The position numbers were made by a program, and so were the translations under genes. 64,000 nucleotides of DNA, from the NCBI GenBank assembly GCA_029946105.1, contig JAQSDW010000016.1, positions 1-64,000 of the forward strand. Reading direction: 5' to 3'. Below the pieces are notes generated by a model. The model was given only the letters and a program-made list of their open reading frames with translations. It was not told the DNA's origin and did not search any database. Source of the stretch: Reyranella sp. (lineage in GTDB: Bacteria > Pseudomonadota > Alphaproteobacteria > Reyranellales > Reyranellaceae). Numbering within the stretch: the first letter of the stretch is position 1; every line of letters begins with the position of its first letter. This document shows, one piece after another, positions 28,418 through 38,654 of the stretch.

Positions 28418-29344
28418 GTGGAAATCTACCTTCCCATTGCCGAGCTATCGATCAACGTGTTCGTGCTGCTGGGCCTGGGAGCCGCGGCCGGACTGCTGGC
28501 CGGCATGTTCGGCGTCGGTGGCGGGTTTCTCGCCACGCCGCTCCTGATCTTCGTCGGCATTCCTCCTGCTGTCGCGGTCGCCAGCCAGGCCAACCAGGTG
28601 ATCGCCAATTCGGTGTCGTCGCTGCAGGTCCATTGGCGCCGCGGCAATGTCGACCTGCGCATGGGGATGGTGCTTTTACTGGGCGGCATGTTCGGCTCGA
28701 CCGCCGGCGTCTGGCTGTTCACCTACCTCAAAGCCATCGGCCAGATCGATTTCGTCATCGCCGTCATGTATGTCATCATGCTGTCGACCATCGGTCTCCT
28801 CATGCTGGTCGAAAGCCTGAGCACCTATGTGAAGCGCCGGCGCAATCCCGGCGCGCCGCGTGGCAAGCTTCATACCCACTACCTGGTCCATCGCCTGCCG
28901 CTGAAGCTGCGGTTCTACAAATCGAAGCTCTACATCAGCGCATTGCTGCCGGTGGGGCTGGGCTTCCTGATCGGCATCCTGTCGGCGATCCTGGGCGTCG
29001 GCGGCGGCTTCGTCCTGGTGCCCGCCATGATCTATCTGCTCGGCATGCCGACGGCCGTGGTGATCGGTACCTCGAATTTCCAGATCCTGTTCGTCGCGGC
29101 CAACGTCACCTTCCTCCAGGCCACGACCAATGGCACCGTCGACGTCGTGCTGGCGCTGCTCCTGATCCTGGGCGGCGTGGTGGGGGCGCCGATCGGCTCG
29201 CGGCTGGCGGCGAAGCTTCCGGGTGTCGTGCTGCGTGGTTTGATGTCGGTTCTGATTCTGGCAGTCGCGATCGAGTTGCTGACCGAACTCCTGCGCACGC
29301 CCGTTTCGCCATTCTCGCTCGGCATCCGCGAGGTGCAGCCGTGA
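28418..29344 (+). CDS. Sulfite exporter TauE/SafE family protein
   Basis: GMFGVGGGFLATPLLIF and second repeat ILGVGGGFVLVPAMIYLLGMP. Confidence 0.9.
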   Translation: MEIYLPIAELSINVFVLLGLGAAAGLLAGMFGVGGGFLATPLLIFVGIPPAVAVASQANQVIANSVSSLQVHWRRGNVDLRMGMVLLLGGMFGSTAGVWLFTYLKAIGQIDFVIAVMYVIMLSTIGLLMLVESLSTYVKRRRNPGAPRGKLHTHYLVHRLPLKLRFYKSKLYISALLPVGLGFLIGILSAILGVGGGFVLVPAMIYLLGMPTAVVIGTSNFQILFVAANVTFLQATTNGTVDVVLALLLILGGVVGAPIGSRLAAKLPGVVLRGLMSVLILAVAIELLTELLRTPVSPFSLGIREVQP

Positions 29345-30201
29345 GACGCCTTCTGTTGGTGCTCGCGGCCGGTCTTGTCTGGGTGGCAAGTCTTGTCTGG
29401 GCAGCGGGTGCGCAGGCCCAGGGACCGCGCATCGAGCCACCCGGCGGCTCCCTGCCGGGGCCGAGCCTGGGTGGATCGGTCGATTCCGGCGCGCCACCGT
29501 CTGTGCCGATCGAGTCGGCCACGCCCGATCTGGTCGTCGATCTGTCGCGCGCGCGCGTGTCGATCACCTCGGCGTTCCAGGGCGAGAGCATCCTGATGTT
29601 CGGGATGTTCGATCCGCCGGGTGAGGTGGTCGTGGTGGTGGTCGGACCGGAGGCGCGCGAGACGGTGCTGCGCAAGCAGCGCGTCCTTGGCATGTGGCTC
29701 AATACCGGCCGCCAGTCCTTCGAGAATGTACCGGCCTACTATGCCATCGCCGCCAGCCAGCCGTTACAGCGGCTGCTCGCCCGGGGCGCCGGCGGCGAGA
29801 TTCTGTCGCTGGAAGATCGGATGTCGATCATCAAGCCGGTCGGGACGCGCTCGGCAGCGGAGTTGGCCAGATTCCGCGGCGGCCTGCTCGAGGTCAAGCG
29901 CAAGGAAGGACTCTATCCGGCGGCCATCGGTCAGGTCACGGTGCAGGCCGGGCGCCTGTTTCGTGTCGATCTGCCCTTTCCCTCCCGGTTGCCCGAGGGC
30001 GTCTATGAGGTGAAGGCCTACCTGCTGCGCGACGGCAAGATCGTCGCCGCGGTGTCGAGGCCGCTGCCGGTCGGCAAAGTCGGCTTCAGCGCCCAGCTGG
30101 CGGGATGGGCGAGCCACGACGGGGCACTCTACGGCCTGGGCGCCATTGTCATGGCGCTGTTCGCCGGTTGGCTGGGCGGCGCGGTCATGCGGCGTCTGTA
30201 G
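29341..30201 (+). CDS. TIGR02186-type alphaproteobacterial transmembrane protein
   Basis: GTG start overlapping TauE stop; signal peptide, VSITSAFQGESILMFGMFDPPGEVVVVVVGPE, C-terminal TM. Confidence 0.8.
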   Translation: MRRLLLVLAAGLVWVASLVWAAGAQAQGPRIEPPGGSLPGPSLGGSVDSGAPPSVPIESATPDLVVDLSRARVSITSAFQGESILMFGMFDPPGEVVVVVVGPEARETVLRKQRVLGMWLNTGRQSFENVPAYYAIAASQPLQRLLARGAGGEILSLEDRMSIIKPVGTRSAAELARFRGGLLEVKRKEGLYPAAIGQVTVQAGRLFRVDLPFPSRLPEGVYEVKAYLLRDGKIVAAVSRPLPVGKVGFSAQLAGWASHDGALYGLGAIVMALFAGWLGGAVMRRL

Positions 30202-30250
30202 GCGGCGGACCGATGATGAGCACAAAGCTGGGTGTGGAGAGGAGAGTACC

Positions 30251-30742
30251 ATGACTGTGAGCGAGCAGCCCGGCCGGGTCGACGAACGCGTCTTTCTGGT
30301 CGTCGTCGACGAAAGCCCCGAAATGCGCAACGCGCTGCGCTATGCCTGCCGCCGGGCCAAGCGCACCGGCGGGCGCGTGGCCATGCTTTACGTCATGGAT
30401 CCGCCGGAGGGCCAGCAATGGGGCGCCGTCGTCGACCTGATGCGCCAGGAAGCGCGCCAGCAAGCCGAAGACGTGGTTGCTCGTCATGCCGACGCGGCCG
30501 CAACCCTCACCGGTCAGCCTCCGACGATCCACATTCGCGAGGGCAAGAGTCGCGACGAACTGATCAAGCTCTTGGCCGAAGACCGGTCTATTTCGGTTCT
30601 GGTACTGGGCAGCTCATCGAGCGGCGAGGGGCCAGGTCCTCTAGTCACGGCCTTCACCGGCAAGCTCGGCGGCCAGCTCCGTATTCCTCTGACCATCGTG
30701 CCAGGCGCCCTGACCGAGTCCGAGATCGACGCAATCTCATAG
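30251..30742 (+). CDS. Universal stress protein (UspA-like)
   Basis: VFLVVVDESPEMRNALRYACRRAKRTGGRVAMLYVMDPP; VLVLGSSSSGEGPGPLV. Confidence 0.85.
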   Translation: MTVSEQPGRVDERVFLVVVDESPEMRNALRYACRRAKRTGGRVAMLYVMDPPEGQQWGAVVDLMRQEARQQAEDVVARHADAAATLTGQPPTIHIREGKSRDELIKLLAEDRSISVLVLGSSSSGEGPGPLVTAFTGKLGGQLRIPLTIVPGALTESEIDAIS

Positions 30743-31044
30743 AGCGTGCGGGGACCGTGCGGGCAATGTCTGCGGCGTCCTGTCAGGCGCCTGTTGGTAA
30801 TCAGGTTTTGCATTTGAGTTGTGAAGGACGAGAAGCGCTGAAAAGATTCATGTAGTATATTGTAATCATTATATAATAGATATATGTTCCATAACTATTA
30901 TACAAATGCACTTAAGAATCAACTTGATCGACTGGACGCCGGTTCCTACGTCCGAGGTGCCGATTGGGGGTGGAGACGTCCCGTTCCCAGCCTGAGCGAT
31001 GCCAGGCGGCTCCGCCGCCAAGCGTTCGATTGAGGAGACCAGGT

Positions 31045-31593
31045 TTGTTTATCCAGACCGAGCAGACGCCGAACCCATCCACCCTGAAGTTCCTCCCTGG
31101 CCGTGTCGTCATGGAGAAGGGGACGATGGATTTTGCGGGCATCGATGCCGCGGGATCTTCGCCCTTGGCCAAGAGGCTGTTTGCGATCGAAGGCGTCGAG
31201 CGGGTGTTCTTTGGCTCCGACTTCGTGACCGTCACGAAGGAGCCGAGCCTCGACTGGCAGATCCTCAAGCCATCCATCCTGGGCGGCATCATGGAACACT
31301 ACACTTCCGGTGAGCCGGTCGTGGCCGACACCGGCGATGTCGCCGTTGCCGCAGCGGATGACGACGAGGTCGTCGCCCAGATCAAGGAATTGCTCGATAC
31401 GCGTGTCCGTCCGGCCGTGGCCCAGGATGGCGGCGATATCGTGTTTCAGGATTTCCGCGACGGCGTGGTCTATCTCCATATGCAGGGGTCGTGCTCCGGC
31501 TGCCCCAGCTCGACGGCCACGCTCAAGATGGGAATTGAGAATCTTCTGAAGCACTACGTACCAGAAGTCGTGGAAGTCCAGGCGGCCCAGTAG
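31045..31593 (+). CDS. NifU/NfuA family Fe-S scaffold protein
   Basis: TTG start; FIQTEQTPNPSTLKFLPG N-domain; VRPAVAQDGGDIVF, GSCSGCPSSTATLKMGIE (CxxC). Confidence 0.93.
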   Translation: MFIQTEQTPNPSTLKFLPGRVVMEKGTMDFAGIDAAGSSPLAKRLFAIEGVERVFFGSDFVTVTKEPSLDWQILKPSILGGIMEHYTSGEPVVADTGDVAVAAADDDEVVAQIKELLDTRVRPAVAQDGGDIVFQDFRDGVVYLHMQGSCSGCPSSTATLKMGIENLLKHYVPEVVEVQAAQ

Positions 31594-31697
31594 GTCGCCT
31601 CCGCTCAAGCGTACAGCGTCGTTACTGCACCGCGGTCCTGTGGGGGACCGTGCGTGGTGGGGTCGTTCGTTCGAGCCAACGAAACGAAGAGTGTGGA

Positions 31698-32810
31698 ATG
31701 AAGTTTTTAATCCGGCCCGCGGTCGAACGCGGGCGTCGTTATGCATTTCCGGCGGCTTGGTTCGCCATGGTCGCCGCGGGGGTGGGTTTCAGCGAACCAT
31801 TGCCGAACGTCGACGTCGCGCCGTATCTGTCCTTCAGCGCGATCGGAGTGGCGAATGCCGCATCTCCGGAGCAGCCGGCATTTCTCGCCATGGACGCCGA
31901 GCCCGTGTCCTTGACGTTCGTACGCCACGAGCCGATCGAGCCCGATGATTATTGGCCTCATTTCACACCGCGCGAGACGACGCTCGGTCACGGGCGCTTC
32001 GCGGCGCCCGGCAATGCCGTCCGCCGGCAGGTCCAGTTGCGGCCCATCAGCCCGCGTACCGCCGACGAGCTTGCCGGGTTCTTCCGTGCCGTTGCCTACA
32101 CGCTGAACGAAGTCCGTCTGGGTGAAGCCGTTCCGCCGATCAAGGTCGATCGCGTGCCGGGCGATCTCAACACCAAGGATGGCAACGAGCGCAAGATGCT
32201 CTTCATCACCGCAATCTTGCCGGTGGTGCTCGAAGTCAACCAGCGCGTGCTCGCCGATCGCGAGCAGCTTCTCTACCTGCGCGAAAAGATCGCGGTGGCG
32301 CCGGAGCGCATGACTCCGATCGAGCGAATCTGGCTCGAGGATCTCGCCGACCGCTACGAGACGCAGGCCGATAAGCTCGACGAGCTGGTGCGCCGCGTCG
32401 ATATCGTCCCGCCCTCGATGGCGATTGCCCAGGGCGGCGTCGAGTCGGGCTGGGGCACTTCATTTGCCGCGCGCAACGGCAACGCCCTGTTCGGCCAGAT
32501 CCAGTCGGGGGGCCGTCACAGCGTCTCCGTTCCGTGGACTCCGGGCGCCGGCATGCCGCAGCCCTTCAAGGACGTCGGCGAGGCCACCGACGCCTACGTC
32601 ACCAATCTGAACACCCATCCTGCCTACGCCGGGTTTCGTGCCGAACGCGCGACGATGCGCCAGCGTGGCGAGCATCCCGAGGGCTATCGTCTGATCGGCA
32701 TGCTGCTGCGCTATTCCGAGCGCGGCCAGGGCTATGTGCAGTTCGTGCGCCAGATCATGCGCGAGAACGAACTCTCCGACTTCGACAAGGCCCGGCTCTC
32801 GAGCTTCTGA
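31698..32810 (+). CDS. Glucosaminidase-domain (Bax-like) protein
   Basis: VVPPSMAIAQGGVESGWGTSFAARNGNALFGQ motif (IVPPSMAIAQ..ESGWG), C-terminal YSERGQGYVQFVRQIMREN. Confidence 0.85.
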   Translation: MKFLIRPAVERGRRYAFPAAWFAMVAAGVGFSEPLPNVDVAPYLSFSAIGVANAASPEQPAFLAMDAEPVSLTFVRHEPIEPDDYWPHFTPRETTLGHGRFAAPGNAVRRQVQLRPISPRTADELAGFFRAVAYTLNEVRLGEAVPPIKVDRVPGDLNTKDGNERKMLFITAILPVVLEVNQRVLADREQLLYLREKIAVAPERMTPIERIWLEDLADRYETQADKLDELVRRVDIVPPSMAIAQGGVESGWGTSFAARNGNALFGQIQSGGRHSVSVPWTPGAGMPQPFKDVGEATDAYVTNLNTHPAYAGFRAERATMRQRGEHPEGYRLIGMLLRYSERGQGYVQFVRQIMRENELSDFDKARLSSF

Positions 32811-32855
32811 GAGATCCCTCGCTTAACTCGGGATACTGGGACCCGGCCTGTCCCG

Positions 32856-33413
32856 TCACATCATCGGTCGTGGCAAATCAGCGTCGCTGACCAGCGGATA
32901 GCGCCGGGCATCGAAGAGCTGATAGTGCCACCACTCGTTGCGGTAGAAGTCCCAGCCTGCGGCGGTCATCAGGCCCATCAGCAGCAGCCGGTTGCGCTGG
33001 GCCTCGGCGGAAACGTCGGTTCGGCCATGATGCGACAACGGTGTAAAGGCGTCGAACGCCGTGCCCATGTCGAATTCGCGGCCACTCTCGTCCAGCAAGC
33101 TGAGGTCGACGGCCACGCCGCGCGAATGCGGCGAGCCGCGGCGCGGGTCGGCGATGAATTCCGGATCGGGATTGACATTCCACAGTGCCCACTGCGCCTC
33201 GACCGGCCGCAGCGCATCGAAGATGCGCAGCCGCAGACCGAGCGGCCGGGCCAACGCCACCGCGGCGGCGAGCCGCTCGGCCGCCGCGCGATGCAGCCAG
33301 CATTCGGCATTCCGGTAGACGGGTCTGCCCGTTAGATTGGCATCGGTCGCATAGGCCAGCGTCACGTCCACATCGAAGTCGGGCGGGGCGATCGCAATCA
33401 GGTCGAGTTTCAT
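32856..33413 (-). CDS. D-alanyl-D-alanine dipeptidase (M15D, VanX/DdpX-like)
   Basis: IFDALRPVEAQW, GSPHSRGVAVDLSL, NEWWHYQL. Confidence 0.9.
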   Translation of the reverse strand: MKLDLIAIAPPDFDVDVTLAYATDANLTGRPVYRNAECWLHRAAAERLAAAVALARPLGLRLRIFDALRPVEAQWALWNVNPDPEFIADPRRGSPHSRGVAVDLSLLDESGREFDMGTAFDAFTPLSHHGRTDVSAEAQRNRLLLMGLMTAAGWDFYRNEWWHYQLFDARRYPLVSDADLPRPMM

Positions 33414-33485
33414 GATCAAAGAATGCCTAGCCGTCCGATCGAACGCCAGAGGCTGGTGGACGGGCCGACTGATCTCGAGCCTGGC

Positions 33486-34175
33486 ATGAGCCTGGTGCTC
33501 GCACTCGACTGTGCGATCAGCGGACTGGGCGTCGCGGTGGTGCGCGACGGCGCCTGCCTGGCATCCCTGCGCGAAGAGGGACGGGACCAGGCGGTCAGGC
33601 TGCTTCCGGCGGTGGCATCGATCCTTCGTGACGCCGGCGTAGCGCGGCGCGACTTGTCGCTGATCGCCGTCACGATCGGCCCGGGAAGCTTCACCGGTGT
33701 GCGGATCGGGTTGGCGGCGGCGCGCGGCCTCGCCATTGGTCTCGCCATCCCGCTGGCCGGTGTTTCGACAACCTCCGTGCTGATTGCCCAGGCGGCGCGC
33801 TTGGCAACTCTGCACAAGCGGTTCGCAGTTGCCGCCATCGACAGCCGCCTCGGCGACTGGTTCTGCGCGATCGATGAGGACGTGCAGTCGCCGTTTGCCG
33901 CCACCGCCGCCGGGCTGGCGGACCGCCTGCGGGACCGGCCTTGTTTGGTCGTTGGCCCTGACGTGGGCCTGCTCGTACCGCATCTGGTCGCGGCCGGCGT
34001 CGATGGCGAAGCCGAGGTGGCCAGCGTGGATCCTGTCACGATTGCACGTCTCGGAGTCTCCGAAGGTGTCGAGACCTGGCGGGCGCGCAACGCAAGTGAG
34101 GGCTTGCCGAGACCGCTGTACCTGCGCGGTGTCAGCATTACCCTGCCCGATGGCGCGCGCCGGACGGTGGACTGA
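33486..34175 (+). CDS. tsaB: tRNA N6-threonylcarbamoyladenosine biosynthesis protein TsaB
   Basis: LVLALDCAISGLGVAVV, ITIGPGSFTGVRIGLAAARGLA. Confidence 0.92.
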   Translation: MSLVLALDCAISGLGVAVVRDGACLASLREEGRDQAVRLLPAVASILRDAGVARRDLSLIAVTIGPGSFTGVRIGLAAARGLAIGLAIPLAGVSTTSVLIAQAARLATLHKRFAVAAIDSRLGDWFCAIDEDVQSPFAATAAGLADRLRDRPCLVVGPDVGLLVPHLVAAGVDGEAEVASVDPVTIARLGVSEGVETWRARNASEGLPRPLYLRGVSITLPDGARRTVD

Positions 34176-34670
34176 GTGCCTGCGCCCCACATGCCCCGTG
34201 CCCTGCGTCCCCTGATTCCGCGTCCCATGGGCGCGCTCGATCTCGACCGTGCGGCCGCGTTGCACGGTGAGGCTTTCACGCCCCTTGGAGAGCGTGGCTG
34301 GACGCGACAGGACATGGCCGAACTGTTGGCGTCGCCGGGTGTCGCGGGGCTTTTGCTTCAAGTCGACGGGACGGATGTCGGCATGGCTATTTGCCGGGTA
34401 GTGGCCGACGAGGCGGAACTCGTCACCATCGCCGTACGACCGGCCGAGCGCCGTCGCGGCGCCGGGCGGGCCCTGCTGGCGGCCGCCCTCGGCCACGTCC
34501 GGGCAACCGGCGCCCGAACCCTGTTTCTCGAGGTCGCCACTGACAATCCTGGCGCCCGGACATTGTACGAGGGTGCCGGCTTTCGCGACGTCGGCCGTCG
34601 GCCGGCCTACTTCCGGCGCGGCGACCGTCCCGCGGTGGACGCGTTCATAATGCGTCTCGATCTCGATTGA
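34176..34670 (+). CDS. rimI: RimI-like ribosomal protein alanine acetyltransferase
   Basis: VRPAERRRGAGRALLAAAL, FLEVATDNPGARTLYEGAGFRDVGRRPAYF; coupled to tsaB. Confidence 0.88.
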   Translation: MPAPHMPRALRPLIPRPMGALDLDRAAALHGEAFTPLGERGWTRQDMAELLASPGVAGLLLQVDGTDVGMAICRVVADEAELVTIAVRPAERRRGAGRALLAAALGHVRATGARTLFLEVATDNPGARTLYEGAGFRDVGRRPAYFRRGDRPAVDAFIMRLDLD

Positions 34671-34684
34671 TCACGCCCGACCGA

Positions 34685-34933
34685 TCACGCCCGGCGGATT
34701 GTCACCATATGGACGCCGCCGGCCGCCTCGATCCCCAAAATAGCGTGGCCCTCGTCTCGAGCGGCGCGCGGGACATTCCTGAGTGGTTCTTCGCCAACCA
34801 GCCTGACCCGCAGAATCTCGCCTGATTTCATGCGCTCAAGCATCAGCTTGGTCCGCACGAACGTCATAGGGCAGACTTCCCCGGTAATATCGATGTCACG
34901 GTCCGGCTGTATAGACTTTGGCTGCATGGACAT
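34685..34933 (-). CDS. tusA: TusA-family sulfurtransferase
   Basis: DITGEVCPMTFVRTKLMLERMKSGEILRVRLVGEEPLRNVPR. Confidence 0.85.
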   Translation of the reverse strand: MSMQPKSIQPDRDIDITGEVCPMTFVRTKLMLERMKSGEILRVRLVGEEPLRNVPRAARDEGHAILGIEAAGGVHMVTIRRA

Positions 34934-34979
34934 GTCCCCAACTATACCGCGAACGCCGACCGGTGTAGGATATTCCCGC

Positions 34980-35417
34980 ATGCCGGACCGGAAAGCCAAA
35001 CTCGAAGTCCTCTGCGTTGAACGCGGTCTCAAGATGACCGATCAGCGCCGCGTCATCGCGCGCGTCCTCTCTGACTCGTCCGACCATCCGGATGTGGAGG
35101 CCGTTCATCGCCGCGCCACCGCGATCGACCCGAACATTTCGATTGCGACCGTCTACCGCACGGTTCGCTTGTTCGAGGAAGCAGGCATTCTCGCCAAGCA
35201 TGATTTCGGAGATGGTCGCGCTCGCTATGAAGAAACACCCGACGAGCATCATGATCACCTGATCGATATCCAGACCGGCAAGGTCGTGGAATTCCACAAC
35301 GGTGAGATCGAAGAACTGCAGCGCAAGATCGCTGAAAAGGCCGGCTATCGGCTGGTCGGTCACCGACTCGAATTATATGGCGTGCCTTTAGACAGCAAGA
35401 CCGACCGGCAAAAATGA
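34980..35417 (+). CDS. fur: Fur family ferric/metal uptake regulator
   Basis: KMTDQRRVIARVL, DPNISIATVYRTVRLFEEAGIL, EHHDHLIDIQTGKVVEF. Confidence 0.93.
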   Translation: MPDRKAKLEVLCVERGLKMTDQRRVIARVLSDSSDHPDVEAVHRRATAIDPNISIATVYRTVRLFEEAGILAKHDFGDGRARYEETPDEHHDHLIDIQTGKVVEFHNGEIEELQRKIAEKAGYRLVGHRLELYGVPLDSKTDRQK

Positions 35418-35482
35418 GTGGACGGAACCATCGCGACCCCGATAATAGCCGGATGATTGGGGCGGCTCCCTGCGGATGAAGC

Positions 35483-36334
35483 ATGCGCATCGACCGCGTT
35501 GACAGTGAAGCCGAACTTCTTGGAACTCCCGCTTCGAGCGCGGAGATCGTTAAAGTCGTTGCCGGCGATTTCGAAGTCCGATTGGCCACCAGTGCCGCCG
35601 AGATTCATGCGGCGCAGGCGCTTCGCTATCGGGTGTTCTACGAAGAAATGATGGCTAGGCCGACGGCGGAGATCGCCGCCACGCGCCGCGACTTCGATGC
35701 CTTCGACAAGGTTTGCGATCATCTGCTTGTGCTCGACCGGCGCCGCGGCGAGGGACCCGAGGGTATCGTCGGAACCTACCGGCTGATCCGCCGGCCTGCG
35801 GCGGCGAAGATGGGTCGCTTCTATTCGTCGGCCGAGTACGACATCCAGCCGATGATCGACTATCCCGGGGAAGTGCTTGAACTTGGGCGGTCGTGCATCG
35901 AGAAGGATGCACGCAACACGGCGACCATGCAGATGTTGTGGCGCGGCATCGCTCTCTATGCGTTCCACTACAATATTCAGGTGATGTTCGGCTGCGCCAG
36001 CCTCCCCGGAACGGATCCGTCACAGCATGCGCTGCCGCTCAGCTATCTCTACCATCATCATCTCGCCCCACCGGAGATCCGAGTGCGCGCGCTCGCCAGC
36101 CGTTTCGTCAAGATGGATATGCTCGCGCCCGGCAGCTACGACGCACGCAAGGCGATGGCGCGGGTGCCGCCGCTCATCAAGGGTTACCTGCGGCTGGGCG
36201 GTTTCGTCGGCGACGGCGCGGTGATCGATCACGAGTTCAACACCACCGACGTCTTCATCACCGTCAAGACCGAACTGGTGACGGAGAAGTACATCCGGCA
36301 TTACGAACGCGGGATTCGTGACCAGCACGACTGA
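35483..36334 (+). CDS. olsB: L-ornithine N-alpha-acyltransferase (OlsB-like)
   Basis: LRYRVFYEEM, GRFYSSAEYDIQPM, LELGRSCIEKDARN, YLRLGGFVGDGAVID. Confidence 0.9.
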   Translation: MRIDRVDSEAELLGTPASSAEIVKVVAGDFEVRLATSAAEIHAAQALRYRVFYEEMMARPTAEIAATRRDFDAFDKVCDHLLVLDRRRGEGPEGIVGTYRLIRRPAAAKMGRFYSSAEYDIQPMIDYPGEVLELGRSCIEKDARNTATMQMLWRGIALYAFHYNIQVMFGCASLPGTDPSQHALPLSYLYHHHLAPPEIRVRALASRFVKMDMLAPGSYDARKAMARVPPLIKGYLRLGGFVGDGAVIDHEFNTTDVFITVKTELVTEKYIRHYERGIRDQHD

Positions 36335-37169
36335 CGCGTCTGTGGCAACGATGTGGATCGGCTCTCCCCTGCGCGGCGCCTTTCGCTTGCTGAGCTACCT
36401 GCTGCTGACGCTGGTACTGCTGCCCTTTCATCTGTTCGCACTGGCGTTCCGGATCACCCCGGTCATCCGCTGGCTGCCCGTCGCCTATCATCGCATCGTC
36501 TGTGTCATCCTTGGCATTCGCGTGCGGGTTCACGGCCAGCCCTCGAAGGCGATGCCGACGCTCTTCGTCTGCAATCATGTCTCCTACCTCGACATCGAGC
36601 TGCTGGGCGGCCTGGTTCCCGGCTGCTTCGTCGCCAAAGCCGAGGTCGCAACCTGGCCGTTCTTCAGCACGCTCGCCAAGGCACAGCGCACCATCTTCGT
36701 CGAACGGCGTTCGAGCAAAACCAGCACCAGCCGCAACGAGATGCTGAAGCGACTGAACACCGGCGACAACCTCCTGCTGTTTCCCGAGGGGACGAGCAGC
36801 GACGGCCAGCGTGTTCTGCCGTTTCGCAGCGCCCTGTTTGCGGTGGCGCAGCTGCGCCGCGACGGTAGGCCGATCGCCGTCCAGCCCGTCGCGATCGCCT
36901 ACACGCGCCTTGACGGCATTCCGCTCGGCCGCTACTGGCGCCCCCTGTTCGCGTGGTTCGGCGATCTCGATCTGGTTCCGCACCTCTGGCAGATGGTTTG
37001 TCTCGGCGAGACCGAGGCGGTCGTGACGTTTTTCCCGACCATCGACATCGACCAGCTGGGCGACCGCAAGAAGCTCGCCGACTATTGTTTCCAGCAAGTA
37101 TCGTTCGGCGTGCAATCGGCGAATTCCGGCCACCCCGAGCTGCTGCCGCCGGCGCGGGGCGCTGCCTAG
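36318..37169 (+). CDS. olsA: Lyso-ornithine lipid 1-acyltransferase (OlsA/PlsC-like)
   Basis: CNHVSYLDIELLGG (HX4D-type), FPEGTSSDGQRVLPF. Confidence 0.9.
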   Translation: MTSTTDASVATMWIGSPLRGAFRLLSYLLLTLVLLPFHLFALAFRITPVIRWLPVAYHRIVCVILGIRVRVHGQPSKAMPTLFVCNHVSYLDIELLGGLVPGCFVAKAEVATWPFFSTLAKAQRTIFVERRSSKTSTSRNEMLKRLNTGDNLLLFPEGTSSDGQRVLPFRSALFAVAQLRRDGRPIAVQPVAIAYTRLDGIPLGRYWRPLFAWFGDLDLVPHLWQMVCLGETEAVVTFFPTIDIDQLGDRKKLADYCFQQVSFGVQSANSGHPELLPPARGAA

Positions 37170-37229
37170 AGCCTCTCGACCCCGGCCGCCGCGGGTGTTA
37201 GGAACTGGTCGTTCCAGCAACGGAGTCCG

Positions 37230-38654
37230 ATGAAGAACGTCCGCACCAACGGGCAGCGCAAGCGCGTGTTCATTCGCACCTACGGGTGCCAGATGAATGT
37301 CTATGATTCGGACCGCATGGCCGATGTCCTGCGGCCGCTTGGCTATGCCCTGTCGGAAGATCCGGAGCACGCCGACCTGGTCGTTCTCAACACTTGCCAT
37401 ATCCGCGAAAAGGCCTCGGAAAAGGTCTATTCGGAACTCGGCAGGCTGCGTGACCTCAAGATCGAGCGGCGCCGCGCGGGCGGCGACCTTGCCATCGCCG
37501 TGGCCGGCTGCGTGGCGCAGGCCGAGGGCGAGGAGATCATCCGGCGTCAGCCCGCGGTCGATATCGTCGTCGGACCGCAGGCCTATCATCGCCTGCCCGA
37601 GCTCCTGGCCCGGGTGGCGCGCAAAGCCGACGAACGGCTGTTCGACGGTCGGCGCCGGCCGGGCGCCGGCGTGCTCGACACCGAGTTTCCCGCCGAGAGC
37701 AAGTTCGATCATCTGCCGGCGCCGTCGGAAGCCGACGTGCGCGCGGGCTCGGCGTTCCTCTCCATCCAGGAAGGCTGCGACAAGTTCTGCACCTTCTGCG
37801 TCGTGCCCTACACGCGCGGCGCGGAGTATTCGCGGCCGGCGACGGCGGTGCTGCAGGAGGCCCGCGCCCTGGCGGCGGCGGGCGCGGTGGAGATCACTTT
37901 GCTAGGCCAGAACGTCAACGCCTATCATGGCGAGGGTGTCGATGGATCGGCCTGGACGCTGGCGCGGCTCATCCGCGCGCTCGCCGAAATCGATGGCCTG
38001 GTGCGGCTTCGTTACACCACCTCCCACCCGCGCGACATGGACGACGATCTCATTGCCGCGCATGGCTGCGTGCCGCAGCTCATGCCCTACCTGCACCTGC
38101 CGGTGCAGTCGGGCTCCGATCGCATCCTCGAGGCCATGAATCGTGGCCACGATCGCGACCATTTCCGGCGGCTGGTCGATCGCCTGCGCGCTGTCAGCCC
38201 GGACCTCGCCTTGTCGTCCGACTTCATCGTCGGCTTCCCGGGCGAGAGCGATGCGGACTTCGACGACACGATGCGGCTGGTCGACGAGATCGGCTTCGCG
38301 TCGGCCTATACCTTCAAATATAGCCGCCGGCCGGGCACGCCCGGGGCGGCGCTGGGCGATCAGCTTTCCGACGGCGCCAAGACGGCACGTCTTGGCGCGT
38401 TGCAGTCGTTGCTCGGCGACCAGCAGCGCGCCTTCAACGAATCCAAGGTCGGCACGGTCGTGCCGGTGCTGTTTGCCGAGGCCGGGCGCAAGCCGGGTCA
38501 GGTGCTCGGCAAGAGTCCGTGGCTGCAGTCCGTCTATGTCGAAGGTGACGCCGACATGATCGGATCGATCGTGAACGTGCGGCTGCTTGCCGCCTACGCC
38601 CTCAGCCTGTCGGGCGAGGTCGTGTCCAAGCAGCCGTTTGGAGTTGCAGCATGA
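37230..38654 (+). CDS. miaB: tRNA-2-methylthio-N6-dimethylallyladenosine synthase
   Basis: [58 protein letters not shown] (radical SAM CxxxCxxC). Confidence 0.97.
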   Translation: MKNVRTNGQRKRVFIRTYGCQMNVYDSDRMADVLRPLGYALSEDPEHADLVVLNTCHIREKASEKVYSELGRLRDLKIERRRAGGDLAIAVAGCVAQAEGEEIIRRQPAVDIVVGPQAYHRLPELLARVARKADERLFDGRRRPGAGVLDTEFPAESKFDHLPAPSEADVRAGSAFLSIQEGCDKFCTFCVVPYTRGAEYSRPATAVLQEARALAAAGAVEITLLGQNVNAYHGEGVDGSAWTLARLIRALAEIDGLVRLRYTTSHPRDMDDDLIAAHGCVPQLMPYLHLPVQSGSDRILEAMNRGHDRDHFRRLVDRLRAVSPDLALSSDFIVGFPGESDADFDDTMRLVDEIGFASAYTFKYSRRPGTPGAALGDQLSDGAKTARLGALQSLLGDQQRAFNESKVGTVVPVLFAEAGRKPGQVLGKSPWLQSVYVEGDADMIGSIVNVRLLAAYALSLSGEVVSKQPFGVAA

